Shown here piece after piece: positions 15,191 through 22,759 of a stretch of DNA of 25,201 nt; position 1 is the first letter of the stretch; the number at the start of each line of letters is the position of its first letter. A program made the translations under genes and the position numbers. The notes below the pieces were generated by a model. It was not told where the DNA came from, did not search any database, and saw only the letters and a program-made list of their open reading frames with translations. Source of the DNA: Paracoccaceae bacterium (lineage in GTDB: Bacteria > Pseudomonadota > Alphaproteobacteria > Rhodobacterales > Rhodobacteraceae); contig RFZH01000011.1 in the NCBI GenBank assembly GCA_009920815.1, positions 1 to 25,201 of the forward strand, written 5' to 3'.

Positions 15191-15779
15191 TCCCACTATC
15201 CTCGCATTTGACACCTCGGCCGCGCATTGCGTGGCCGCAGTTCTTTTGAGAGGGCAAATTGTTACCACTTTGTATGAACCCATGGCAAAAGGCCAAGCTG
15301 AAAACCTTATGGATGTAATCGATCAGGTCTTGGGTAAGGCCAACATTACACTCAACGATCTCGATGCAATTGCCGTTGGAACGGGTCCAGGAAACTTTAC
15401 AGGTATTCGCATTTCTGTTTCGGCTGCACGCGGTTTAGCGCTTGCGCTTGGCATTCCAGCGATTGGCGTCACAAACTTCGAAGCGACATGGTTCGGACAC
15501 ACCGGCCCTGTGATCGCAACCGTTCCCGCGCCCCGCGATCAAATTTACATGGCGCATAGCGACCGAGGTGCCGCAAGCGGTGTATTAACAACGCCAGAGG
15601 CCATATCTCAATCACATGGGGTCCATTTGACCTGTCCTATGGACGAAACCCTCGCCCAGCAGATTGCCAAAGTCGCCGCTGCACGTTTTGCCGCGCCCGT
15701 GCAAAAACCTGTCCCGTATTACATTAAGCCAGCCGATGCGGCACCATCACGTGATATCCCACCAAAGCGGTTATCATGA
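15180..15779 (+). CDS. tsaB: tRNA threonylcarbamoyladenosine biosynthesis protein TsaB
   Basis: TsaB is a partner of TsaD and TsaE in making t6A at position 37 of ANN-decoding tRNAs. The 199-residue protein begins PTILAFDTSAAHC and contains GTGPGNFTGIRISVSAARGLALAL, the signature of the family. The C-terminal half is short, as in other Rhodobacterales. The proposed start is TTG 15180, which overlaps the nfu stop by 11 bases and follows AGAGG. No ATG or GTG lies in frame before the conserved first strand. Its stop overlaps the rimI start by four bases (ATGA). Confidence 0.93.
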   Translation: MACDPTILAFDTSAAHCVAAVLLRGQIVTTLYEPMAKGQAENLMDVIDQVLGKANITLNDLDAIAVGTGPGNFTGIRISVSAARGLALALGIPAIGVTNFEATWFGHTGPVIATVPAPRDQIYMAHSDRGAASGVLTTPEAISQSHGVHLTCPMDETLAQQIAKVAAARFAAPVQKPVPYYIKPADAAPSRDIPPKRLS

Positions 15780-16186
15780 TCGCGGCTGATCTTGCATACC
15801 AACATGCAAACAGTGGCATGACCCTAAGAACGTGGTCAGAGCAAGAATATCAAGACCTATTGGATGACCCAAAGACGATCATTGTGCAAACAAACGCGGG
15901 CTATGCAATCGGCACGATTGTCTGCGACGTGGCTGAACTTTTATTAATTATAACGCGTCCCGCGCTGCGCCGAAACGGCCACGGCAAAAACCTGCTATCG
16001 CAATTTGAAAACACTGCAAAGGCCAGAGGTGGAGACTTTGTCATTTTAGAAGTCAGCGAAAAAAATCTTGCAGCGCAAGCTTTGTACCTTTCAACAGGAT
16101 ATACCGAAATTGGGCGCAGGTCGGGATATTACAAAACACAAAACGGCGACAGCGAGGACGCTCTCGTTTTGCGCAAAGCCCTTTAA
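15776..16186 (+). CDS. rimI: GNAT acetyltransferase, RimI type
   Basis: This 136-residue GNAT enzyme probably acetylates the N-terminus of ribosomal protein S18. The acetyl-CoA binding motif appears as RPALRRNGHGKNLLSQFE, and the downstream EVSEKNLAAQALYLSTGYTE is the typical substrate-side segment. It overlaps tsaB by four bases, and tsaB-rimI is a well-conserved pair. The family is certain and the exact substrate is inferred from the context. Confidence 0.9.
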   Translation: MIAADLAYQHANSGMTLRTWSEQEYQDLLDDPKTIIVQTNAGYAIGTIVCDVAELLLIITRPALRRNGHGKNLLSQFENTAKARGGDFVILEVSEKNLAAQALYLSTGYTEIGRRSGYYKTQNGDSEDALVLRKAL

Positions 16187-16196
16187 CGGGATAGTG

Positions 16197-16212
16197 CTTT
16201 AGCTATCTAAAG
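16197..16212 (+). terminator. Possible hairpin after rimI
   Basis: CTTTAG and CTAAAG form a six-base perfect stem around CTAT, ten bases after the rimI stop. A run of six T lies only 14 bases further on, so this is not a textbook terminator, though it is well placed. Confidence 0.3.
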
Positions 16213-16239
16213 TCCTGCAATAATAATATTTTTTCAAAG

Positions 16240-16283
16240 TTGATCAAATTTCCGTAAGGTCAAAACCTAGATTCAGGTTGACC
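16240..16283. promoter_or_regulatory. Repeated TTGAYC half-sites upstream of the BMP operon
   Basis: The palindrome TTGATCAA (16240-16247) is followed by GGTCAA (16258-16263) and TTGACC (16278-16283). The last two, with inner CCT and AGG, also make an imperfect hairpin with a two-base bulge. The half-sites recur about every 18-20 bases, near two helical turns, which suits a regulator binding as dimers. TTGACC might also serve as a -35 box with TAATAT at 16304-16309, but the 20-base spacing is too long for a good promoter. Confidence 0.4.
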
Positions 16284-16322
16284 ATTGATGTGCAAATTGT
16301 CCTTAATATACCATCAATAAAT

Positions 16323-16345
16323 AAACACAGAGTGAGTCTGTGTTT
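16323..16345 (+). promoter_or_regulatory. Nine-base-pair hairpin in leader of BMP operon
   Basis: AAACACAGA and TCTGTGTTT are perfectly complementary and enclose GTGAG. The hairpin ends ten bases before the ribosome binding site GGGAGAAGG of the binding-protein gene. It could be an mRNA-stabilising 5' structure, an attenuator or an operator. The short T-run after it (TTTT) is inside and just after the stem. Confidence 0.45.
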
Positions 16346-16365
16346 TCCATCTGTGGGAGAAGGTA

Positions 16366-17355
16366 ATGACTTTACTGAAAAAGGTACTGGGCGCGACAAC
16401 TGCGTTGGCAATGACAGCGGGCGCAGCAATTGCTGAGCCAGCGTTGATTTTCGACTTGGGCGGCAAGTTCGATAAATCGTTCAACGAAATGGCATTTACA
16501 GGCGCGCAGCGCTGGGCCGAAGAAACCGGCGGTACATTCCGCGAAATCGAATTGCAATCCGAAGCACAACGTGAACAAGCGTTGCGTCGCTTTGCCGAAG
16601 CAGGTGCAAACCCAATCGTTATGGCGGGTTTCGCGTTTGCATCTGCCCTAGAAGGTGTTGCAGCCGATTATCCAGACACAAAATTCACAATCATCGATAT
16701 GGTTGTTGATGCGCCAAACGTCCGCTCTGTCGTGTTTAACGAACACGAAGGTTCTTATTTGGTTGGCATGATGGCGGCCCAAGCGTCGAAATCTGGCACC
16801 GTTGGCTTTATCGGTGGCATGGACATTCCATTGATCCGTAAGTTTGCATGCGGTTACGTCCAAGGCGTAAAGGCTGCGAATCCGAATGCAACCGTCATTC
16901 AAAACATGACAGGAACGACACCTGCAGCTTGGAATGACCCAGTCAAAGGGTCCGAGCTGACCAAAGCGCAAATCTCACAAGGGGCTGACGTTGTTTACGC
17001 AGCTGCGGGCGGCACAGGCGTTGGTGTTTTGCAAACTGCTACAGACGAAGGCATCTTGTCAATTGGTGTAGACAGCAACCAAAACTATATGCATCCAGGA
17101 AAAGTCCTTACATCTATGATGAAACGCGTCGACAATGCGGTTTATGACGCATTCACACAAGGTGACGCGCTAGAAACAGGCTTTAACGTTATGGGTCTGG
17201 CGAACGGCGGCGTTGGCTATGCGCTTGACGATAACAATGCTGCGCTTGTCTCGGCAGAAATGAAAGCAGCAGTCGATGCGGCCGCTGATCAAATCGCCAG
17301 CGGCGCGCTGTCGGTTCACGACTATATGTCAGATAACACCTGCCCAGTTGAATAA
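16366..17355 (+). CDS. BMP-family periplasmic nucleoside-binding protein of ABC importer
   Basis: This substrate-binding protein of the Med/PnrA (BMP) family captures purine nucleosides in studied members. Residues 1-23 form a signal peptide ending AGAAIA. It has no lipobox cysteine, so it is a free periplasmic protein rather than a lipoprotein. Family motifs are LIFDLGGKFDKSFNEMAFTG at the start, HEGSYLVGMMAAQ, and VYAAAGGTGVGVLQ with GVDSNQN further on. The 329 residues fit. GGGAGAAGG gives a strong ribosome binding site. The gene heads a complete importer operon. Nucleoside specificity is inferred from the family, and no purine-salvage gene is in the window to support a particular substrate. 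Confidence 0.92.
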   Translation: MTLLKKVLGATTALAMTAGAAIAEPALIFDLGGKFDKSFNEMAFTGAQRWAEETGGTFREIELQSEAQREQALRRFAEAGANPIVMAGFAFASALEGVAADYPDTKFTIIDMVVDAPNVRSVVFNEHEGSYLVGMMAAQASKSGTVGFIGGMDIPLIRKFACGYVQGVKAANPNATVIQNMTGTTPAAWNDPVKGSELTKAQISQGADVVYAAAGGTGVGVLQTATDEGILSIGVDSNQNYMHPGKVLTSMMKRVDNAVYDAFTQGDALETGFNVMGLANGGVGYALDDNNAALVSAEMKAAVDAAADQIASGALSVHDYMSDNTCPVE

Positions 17356-17360
17356 ACAAA

Positions 17361-18923
17361 ATGGCAAGTGGTGACACAAAGGGGCGGCAGGAGACTGCCG
17401 CCCCAGCCATTGAGCTTCGTGGCATTTCCAAAGCCTTTGGCCCAGTTCAAGCAAACAAAGATATTTCAATTCGCGTCATGCCAGGCACCATCCATGGGAT
17501 TATCGGGGAAAATGGTGCAGGCAAATCCACGCTAATGTCCATTCTCTATGGGTTTTATAAAGCGGATAAAGGCGAAATTTATATTGGTGGAAAACGCACT
17601 CAGATCCCCGATAGCCAAGCGGCCATCGCAGCTGGCATCGGAATGGTATTTCAACATTTCAAATTGGTGCAAAACTTTAGTGTTTTAGAAAATATTATTC
17701 TTGGTGCCGAAGACGGCGCACTTTTGCGCCCATCCTTATCCAAAGCGCGAAAGTCATTGAATGACTTGGCGCGCGAATACGAATTAGACGTCGATCCTGA
17801 TGCGTTGATCGAAGATTTGTCGGTTGGCCATCAGCAACGTGTCGAAATCCTAAAGGCTCTGTATCGTCAGGCTGATATCTTGATCCTGGATGAACCAACC
17901 GGCGTGCTGACACCGTCAGAGGCAGATCAGCTGTTCCGCATACTGGGGCGTCTGCGCGAAGAGGGCAAAACCATAATCCTGATCACGCACAAATTGCGCG
18001 AGATCATGGATATCACCGACACCGTGTCAGTCATGCGCCGCGGGGAAATGACCGCGACAGTTAAGACCGTCGAAACCAATCCCGAACATTTGGCCGAATT
18101 AATGGTTGGGCGCAAAGTGTTGCTGCGCGTTGACAAGAAACCTGCAAATCCAGGGGCACCCGTATTGGAAATTCATGATCTGCGCGTGCGCGATGACGCC
18201 GGTGTAGAACGTGTCAAAGGAATTTCCTTGTCGCTGAGGGCCGGCGAAGTTTTGGGCATTGCGGGCGTTGCGGGTAACGGCCAGTCCGAATTACTAGAAG
18301 TCCTTGGCGGGTATATGACCGCGACAGGGTCGATCAAGGTCAACGGAGCGGAAATCGCGCTAAGCGGGCCCAATGCAGATGGCCAAGCCCGACGCGCGAT
18401 CGGCATCGCCCATGTCCCAGAGGATCGACAAAGCGAAGGCTTGATCATGGATTTTTCCGCTTGGGAAAATGTGGCTTTTGGCTATCACACGCGCGACGCC
18501 TATCAAAACGGCATGTTGATGAACAACGCCGCTATTTTGCGCGACGCCGAGGACAAAATGGAACGTTTCGATGTGCGTCCGCCAAATCCAAAATTGTCGG
18601 CCAAGAATTTTTCAGGCGGCAACCAGCAAAAAATCGTTGTGGCCCGCGAAATCGAAGCAAACCCCGACATCCTTTTGATTGGTCAACCAACGCGTGGCGT
18701 GGACATCGGTGCAATTGAATTCATTCACAAACAAATCATCGAACTGCGTGATCAGGGAAAAGCCATCCTATTGGTTTCGGTCGAGCTGGACGAAATCATG
18801 TCGTTGTCTGATCGTATCGCCGTGATGTTTGACGGCCATATAATGGGCGAACGTATCCCATCACAGACCAGTGAAAAGGAACTGGGCATGATGATGGCAG
18901 GTATTTCACAGGGGGCCGCATAA
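17361..18923 (+). CDS. ABC transporter ATPase with two nucleotide-binding domains (BMP/nucleoside type)
   Basis: This 520-residue cytosolic ATPase energises the importer. Domain 1 has Walker A GENGAGKST (49-57), Q-loop GMVFQHF, signature LSVGHQQR and Walker B ILILDEPT. Domain 2 is degenerate: its Walker A reads GVAGNGQSE, and its Walker B reads LLIGQPTRG where Gln replaces the catalytic Glu. It keeps a good signature FSGGNQQK. This asymmetry is normal for BMP-type ATPases. ATG 17361 lies only five bases after the binding-protein stop and has no ribosome binding site. A very stable hairpin starts 20 bases into the gene, so its synthesis is probably limited relative to the binding protein. The stop overlaps the permease start by one base. 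Confidence 0.94.
   Translation: MASGDTKGRQETAAPAIELRGISKAFGPVQANKDISIRVMPGTIHGIIGENGAGKSTLMSILYGFYKADKGEIYIGGKRTQIPDSQAAIAAGIGMVFQHFKLVQNFSVLENIILGAEDGALLRPSLSKARKSLNDLAREYELDVDPDALIEDLSVGHQQRVEILKALYRQADILILDEPTGVLTPSEADQLFRILGRLREEGKTIILITHKLREIMDITDTVSVMRRGEMTATVKTVETNPEHLAELMVGRKVLLRVDKKPANPGAPVLEIHDLRVRDDAGVERVKGISLSLRAGEVLGIAGVAGNGQSELLEVLGGYMTATGSIKVNGAEIALSGPNADGQARRAIGIAHVPEDRQSEGLIMDFSAWENVAFGYHTRDAYQNGMLMNNAAILRDAEDKMERFDVRPPNPKLSAKNFSGGNQQKIVVAREIEANPDILLIGQPTRGVDIGAIEFIHKQIIELRDQGKAILLVSVELDEIMSLSDRIAVMFDGHIMGERIPSQTSEKELGMMMAGISQGAA
17381..17404 (+). promoter_or_regulatory. Ten-base-pair GC-rich hairpin with GAGA loop at start of ATPase gene
   Basis: GGGGCGGCAG and CTGCCGCCCC are perfectly complementary and enclose GAGA, a GNRA-type tetraloop that adds stability. 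The hairpin lies 25 bases after the binding-protein stop, inside codons 7-15 of the ATPase gene. No T-run follows, so it is not a normal terminator. The likely roles are protection of the binding-protein mRNA 3' end after processing, or damping of ATPase translation. Confidence 0.6.
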
Positions 18924-20017
18924 TGCAAAAAATGCCAGTTTGGGCAGACGTTGTTCTGATCCCTTTGATTTCATTGATCCTAGCTGCAATATTATCCGCC
19001 TTGGTGATTTTAGGTATTGGCGAAGATCCCATTGCCGCCGTCAAAATGATGGTCAGCGGTTCATTGGGATCCACCTATGGGTGGGGTTACACGCTGTACT
19101 ATGCCACCAATTTCATGTTCACCGGACTCGCCGTTGCAGTGGCCTTTCACGCGCGCATGTTCAACATCGGTGGCGAAGGACAGGCCATGTTGGGGGGCTT
19201 GGGCGTTGCATTGGTTGCGCTGTATATTCCATGGCCGCATTGGACGCTTGCGTTAATTGGTTGCACCTTTGGCGCAGCTATCTTGGGCGCGGCATGGGCT
19301 TATATCCCAGCAGTTTTGCAAGCAAAACGCGGCAGTCACATCGTAATAACCACGATTATGTTTAACTTTATTGCGGCAGCTCTGTTGAATTATATCTTGG
19401 TCAATATTTTACGTCCGCCCTCGTCTATGGACCCGGCGACAGCCGCTTTTCCCGCGTCGACGCATTTGCCAACTCTACACGAACTTTTGCTGCCCTTAGG
19501 TATTAAATTTTCAAAAGCAGCCCCCGCTAACGTGACCTTGATTGTCGCGCTTTTGGCGGCGGTATTTGTTTGGGTTTTGATCTGGCGCACCAAACTTGGC
19601 TATGCCATTCGGGCATTTGGACATTCTGAAAGCGCCGCAAAATACGCAGGCATCAACCCGGTAAAAATTACCGTGGTTTCGATGCTGATCTCAGGTGGCC
19701 TTGCAGGGATGATGTCCATCAACACAACATTAGGGGAAAGTGAACGGCTGATCCTGAATTCTACCGAAGGTGCTGGCTTTATCGGTATCGCTGTTGCGTT
19801 AATGGGGCGCAGTCATCCATTTGGTGTCGTCTTAGCCTCAATCCTATTTGGGTTCTTGTATCAAGGGGGCGCGGAATTGGCCCTATGGACCTCTATCCCG
19901 CGTGAACTGATTGTCGTGATCCAGGCGTTGGTCATCTTGTTCACGGGTGCCTTGGACAACATGGTGCGCATGCCATTGGAAAAGATTTTCCTTGCCCTGC
20001 GTCGGAAAGAGGGGTGA
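18923..20017 (+). CDS. ABC transporter permease (BMP/nucleoside importer, first subunit)
   Basis: This 364-residue inner-membrane permease of the branched-chain/ribose/nucleoside group has about ten hydrophobic segments. Characteristic stretches are FTGLAVAVAFHARMFNIGGEGQ, which is the family's interior motif, KRGSHIVITTIMFNFIAAALLNY, and the cytoplasmic coupling loop GHSESAAKYAGINPVK. It starts one base inside the ATPase stop. It pairs with the following permease to form the membrane channel. Substrate specificity follows that of the BMP binding protein and is inferred. Confidence 0.94.
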   Translation: MQKMPVWADVVLIPLISLILAAILSALVILGIGEDPIAAVKMMVSGSLGSTYGWGYTLYYATNFMFTGLAVAVAFHARMFNIGGEGQAMLGGLGVALVALYIPWPHWTLALIGCTFGAAILGAAWAYIPAVLQAKRGSHIVITTIMFNFIAAALLNYILVNILRPPSSMDPATAAFPASTHLPTLHELLLPLGIKFSKAAPANVTLIVALLAAVFVWVLIWRTKLGYAIRAFGHSESAAKYAGINPVKITVVSMLISGGLAGMMSINTTLGESERLILNSTEGAGFIGIAVALMGRSHPFGVVLASILFGFLYQGGAELALWTSIPRELIVVIQALVILFTGALDNMVRMPLEKIFLALRRKEG

Positions 20018-20023
20018 TACAGC

Positions 20024-20998
20024 ATGTTTGATATCTTCAATGATCTTTTGACTGTCTTTGACTCAACCCTGCGCCTGTCGACCCCATTGTTGTTAGCGTG
20101 CCTTGCAGGTTTGTTTTCTGAGCGGGCCGGAATTTTTGACATCGGTCTTGAGGGCAAGATGTTGGCGGCTGCGTTCTTTTCTGCTGCTGTGGCCTATGCC
20201 AGTGGGTCCGTTTGGTTGGGGCTTTTGGCGGGCATCGCTGCATCGCTTGTACTGTCCATTCTGCACGGTTTGGCGTCAATAACCTTTCGCGGAAATCAAC
20301 TGATTTCAGGGGTGGCGATTAATTTTCTTGCCGCAGGCATGACAGTCTTGGTTGCTCAAAGCTGGTTCAAACAAGGCGGCCGTACGCCGTCGCTTATCGG
20401 CGGCGCACGATTTGAGTCGGTGGATTTACCGTTCTTAGAACCCCTTGCGGGTATTCCTGTGTTCGGCCCTATTTATGGCGAACTTGTTTCAGGGCATTCA
20501 ATCCTTGTATATTTGGCGCTTGCTTGCGTCCCACTGACATGGTGGGTGCTGTATCGGACACGATTTGGCCTGCGCCTACGCGCAGTTGGCGAAGCCCCCG
20601 AGGCCGTGGATACGGCGGGAATTTCTGTTGTCGCTCTGCGATACTGGGCGGTGATCATTTGTGGTGTCCTTTGTGGAATTGCCGGAGCGTATATGGCAAC
20701 TGCACTGCAGGCAGGGTTTGTCAAAGACATGAGCGCAGGGCGCGGCTATATCGCGTTGGCCGCGTTAATTTTTGCAAAATGGCGGCCTTGGTATGCGCTT
20801 TATTCCTGTTTGCTGTTTGGATTTTTGCAGGCGCTTGCCCTGCGCCCTGACATGATCGAACGATATTTTGGGTTTAAAGTTCAAGTTCAGCTGCTGGATG
20901 CCCTTCCCTATATTTTGACGGTGATTATCCTTGCAGGCTTTGTCGGGAAAGCGATACCGCCTCGCGCTGGCGGTGAACCCTATGTAAAAGAACGTTAA
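20024..20998 (+). CDS. ABC transporter permease (BMP/nucleoside importer, second subunit)
   Basis: This is the second permease subunit, with 324 residues and about nine hydrophobic segments. It shows LFSERAGIFDIGLEGKMLAA, FRGNQLISGVAINFLAAGMT and the coupling loop GEAPEAVDTAGISVVALRYW, all typical of the family. Six bases separate it from the first permease, so it belongs to the same operon. The order binding protein, ATPase, permease, permease matches BMP nucleoside importers in Roseobacters. A GC-rich hairpin follows its stop. Confidence 0.94.
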   Translation: MFDIFNDLLTVFDSTLRLSTPLLLACLAGLFSERAGIFDIGLEGKMLAAAFFSAAVAYASGSVWLGLLAGIAASLVLSILHGLASITFRGNQLISGVAINFLAAGMTVLVAQSWFKQGGRTPSLIGGARFESVDLPFLEPLAGIPVFGPIYGELVSGHSILVYLALACVPLTWWVLYRTRFGLRLRAVGEAPEAVDTAGISVVALRYWAVIICGVLCGIAGAYMATALQAGFVKDMSAGRGYIALAALIFAKWRPWYALYSCLLFGFLQALALRPDMIERYFGFKVQVQLLDALPYILTVIILAGFVGKAIPPRAGGEPYVKER

Positions 20999-21002
20999 TT
21001 AT

Positions 21003-21042
21003 GGCAGGGGAAATGATGCATAAACGCGCTGTTTCCCCCTGC
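21003..21042 (+). terminator. Imperfect hairpin between importer operon and TSUP gene
   Basis: GCAGGGGAAA (21004-21013 region) can pair with TTTCCCCCTGC (21032-21042) with one bulged C, enclosing an 18-base loop. It begins a few bases after the permease stop. No T-run follows, so it could be a Rho-assisted terminator or a 3'-end stabiliser. Confidence 0.4.
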
Positions 21043-21083
21043 ATTCGCTTGCAAATGCGAAATCAATCGCGATAGTAAAGCGC

Positions 21084-22007
21084 ATGCAGATCTATCTACC
21101 CATCGCCGAAGTTGCCGTGAATATGTTCCTGGTCCTTGGACTGGGTGGGATCGTTGGTGTTTTGTCGGGTATGTTTGGCGTCGGCGGTGGGTTTCTCTTA
21201 ACCCCGCTTTTGTTTTTTGTGGGCATTCCGCCCGCCGTGGCAGTGGCCACGCAATCAACACAAATCGTGGCATCTTCTATTTCGGGCGTGCTCGCGCATT
21301 TGCAACGAAAGACCGTAGATTTAAAGCTGGGCAGTGTGTTGGTCATCGGGGGCGTCTTTGGCGCCGCGCTTGGTGTTATGCTGTTCAATTACCTCAAATC
21401 ATTGGGTCAGGTCGATCTGATGGTGCGCTTGTGTTACGTGTTATTTCTGGGCGTGATCGGTGGCTTGATGTTTGTGGAAAGCTTACGTGCTTTGCGACGT
21501 TCCAAAGCGGGTGTGAATCCAGCAAAAAAAATAAGACGCCGTGATTGGGTTCACACAATGCCCGTTAAAATGCGCTTTCGAACCTCTGGCCTTTATATTT
21601 CAGTTTTCCCACCGTTGGTCATCGGCGTATTTGTCGGCATACTGTCGGCAATTATGGGTGTGGGCGGTGGGTTTATTATGATCCCGGCTATGATCTATAT
21701 TCTGCATATGCCGACAAAAGTTGTTGTTGGTACATCACTGTTTCAAATCATCTTTGTAACCGCATTTGCCACGGTCTTGCACGCCGTCACAAGCCAAACT
21801 GTGGATATCGTTCTTGCTATCTTGCTTTTGCTAGGTGCGGTGATCGGTGCACAGTTCGGGACCCAAATTGGTGCAAAACTACGGGCGGAACAGCTGCGCA
21901 TTTTGTTGGCGACTATGGTTCTTTTGGTTTGTTTCAAGATCGCGTTGGATTTGCTGATTGAACCGACAGAATTATATAATATCGCCCGTATTAAAGGGGC
22001 GCACTGA
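21084..22007 (+). CDS. TSUP family (TauE/SafE, DUF81) membrane transporter
   Basis: This 307-residue permease of the TauE/SafE family has members that export sulfite or organosulfur anions. It is built from two repeats, each opening with a glycine-rich loop: SGMFGVGGGFLLTPLLFFVG near residue 29 and SAIMGVGGGFIMIPAMIYIL near residue 190. About eight membrane segments are predicted by eye. A basic linker (RRSKAGVNPAKKIRRR) joins the halves. Its stop overlaps the start of the TIGR02186 gene by one base. That pairing recurs in alphaproteobacteria and suggests the two proteins act together. The substrate is unknown. Confidence 0.9.
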   Translation: MQIYLPIAEVAVNMFLVLGLGGIVGVLSGMFGVGGGFLLTPLLFFVGIPPAVAVATQSTQIVASSISGVLAHLQRKTVDLKLGSVLVIGGVFGAALGVMLFNYLKSLGQVDLMVRLCYVLFLGVIGGLMFVESLRALRRSKAGVNPAKKIRRRDWVHTMPVKMRFRTSGLYISVFPPLVIGVFVGILSAIMGVGGGFIMIPAMIYILHMPTKVVVGTSLFQIIFVTAFATVLHAVTSQTVDIVLAILLLLGAVIGAQFGTQIGAKLRAEQLRILLATMVLLVCFKIALDLLIEPTELYNIARIKGAH

Positions 22008-22756
22008 TGCATTTTCTTGTCGCTATATTCCTGCTTTTGACAGCCCCCTTGCACGCAGAAGAAATCGTTTTAGGCATGGACAACGACACCATCGCCATTA
22101 CAACCAATTTTGACGGATCAAGCATATTAATTTTTGGCGCGGTCAAACGTCAAACACCTATTCCTGATGACCCACTTGAGGTGATCGTAACCGTTGCCGG
22201 CCCAAGTGAACAGTTAGAGGTTCGGCGTATGGCCCGGCAATTTGGGATATGGGCAAACAGTGACAAGATCCAAGTTGACGCCGCGCCCAGTTTTTATGCA
22301 GTGGCAACGTCAAATAATTGGGACGCTGTTTTGACCGAAACAGAGGACTTGCGTCACAAGATTTCAATCCCGAAAGCAATCCGTGCTGTTGATACCAAAG
22401 TCAGCGACGTTGAAAATTTCAACAATGCGCTTATTCGGGTGCGTCAGAATTCCGGCATCTATTCGATCAACGAAGGCGGTGTTCAAATGGATCAGGACAC
22501 CCTGTTCCAAACACGTATCTTTCTGCCAGCACAGCTGACCGAAGGTGACTATGACACACGCATATTCCTGACACGCGGTGGAAAAGTGGTGTCGGCATAT
22601 TCGACAAAAATTGGCGTTTACAAAGTCGGCTTGGAAGAGTTTTTATATTCAATGGCCCATGAGCAGCCATTTTTATATGCGATCATGTCTCTGATAATCG
22701 CCGTTTTGGCGGGCTGGGGCGCGTCCACCTTTTTCAGAATGATCCGCGCCCAATAA
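22007..22756 (+). CDS. TIGR02186 family membrane-anchored periplasmic protein, function unknown
   Basis: This 249-residue protein has no assigned function. Residues 1-17 look like a signal peptide (cleavage after LHA). The mature part starts EEIVLGMDNDTIAITTNFDG, is rich in beta-type alternation (for example SILIFGAVKR and LEVIVTVAGP), and ends in a single membrane helix near residues 222-240. A short basic tail follows. The topology is therefore periplasmic domain plus C-terminal anchor. The features and the overlap with a TSUP permease match TIGR02186. It may be an accessory subunit of that transporter, which is an inference from context. It is convergent with the SDR gene three bases away. 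Confidence 0.85.
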   Translation: MHFLVAIFLLLTAPLHAEEIVLGMDNDTIAITTNFDGSSILIFGAVKRQTPIPDDPLEVIVTVAGPSEQLEVRRMARQFGIWANSDKIQVDAAPSFYAVATSNNWDAVLTETEDLRHKISIPKAIRAVDTKVSDVENFNNALIRVRQNSGIYSINEGGVQMDQDTLFQTRIFLPAQLTEGDYDTRIFLTRGGKVVSAYSTKIGVYKVGLEEFLYSMAHEQPFLYAIMSLIIAVLAGWGASTFFRMIRAQ

Positions 22757-22759
22757 CGT

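Noticed and set aside
14678..15283. Minus-strand open frame of 201 codons opposite nfu
   Set aside because: It lies fully antisense to the well-conserved nfu and the start of tsaB, has no recognisable motif and is rich in Cys and His typical of a shadow frame.
18660..18710. Loss of the catalytic Glu in the second ATPase domain as a defect
   Set aside because: The QPTRG form is normal for the second domain of BMP-type ATPases, so it is not evidence of inactivation.
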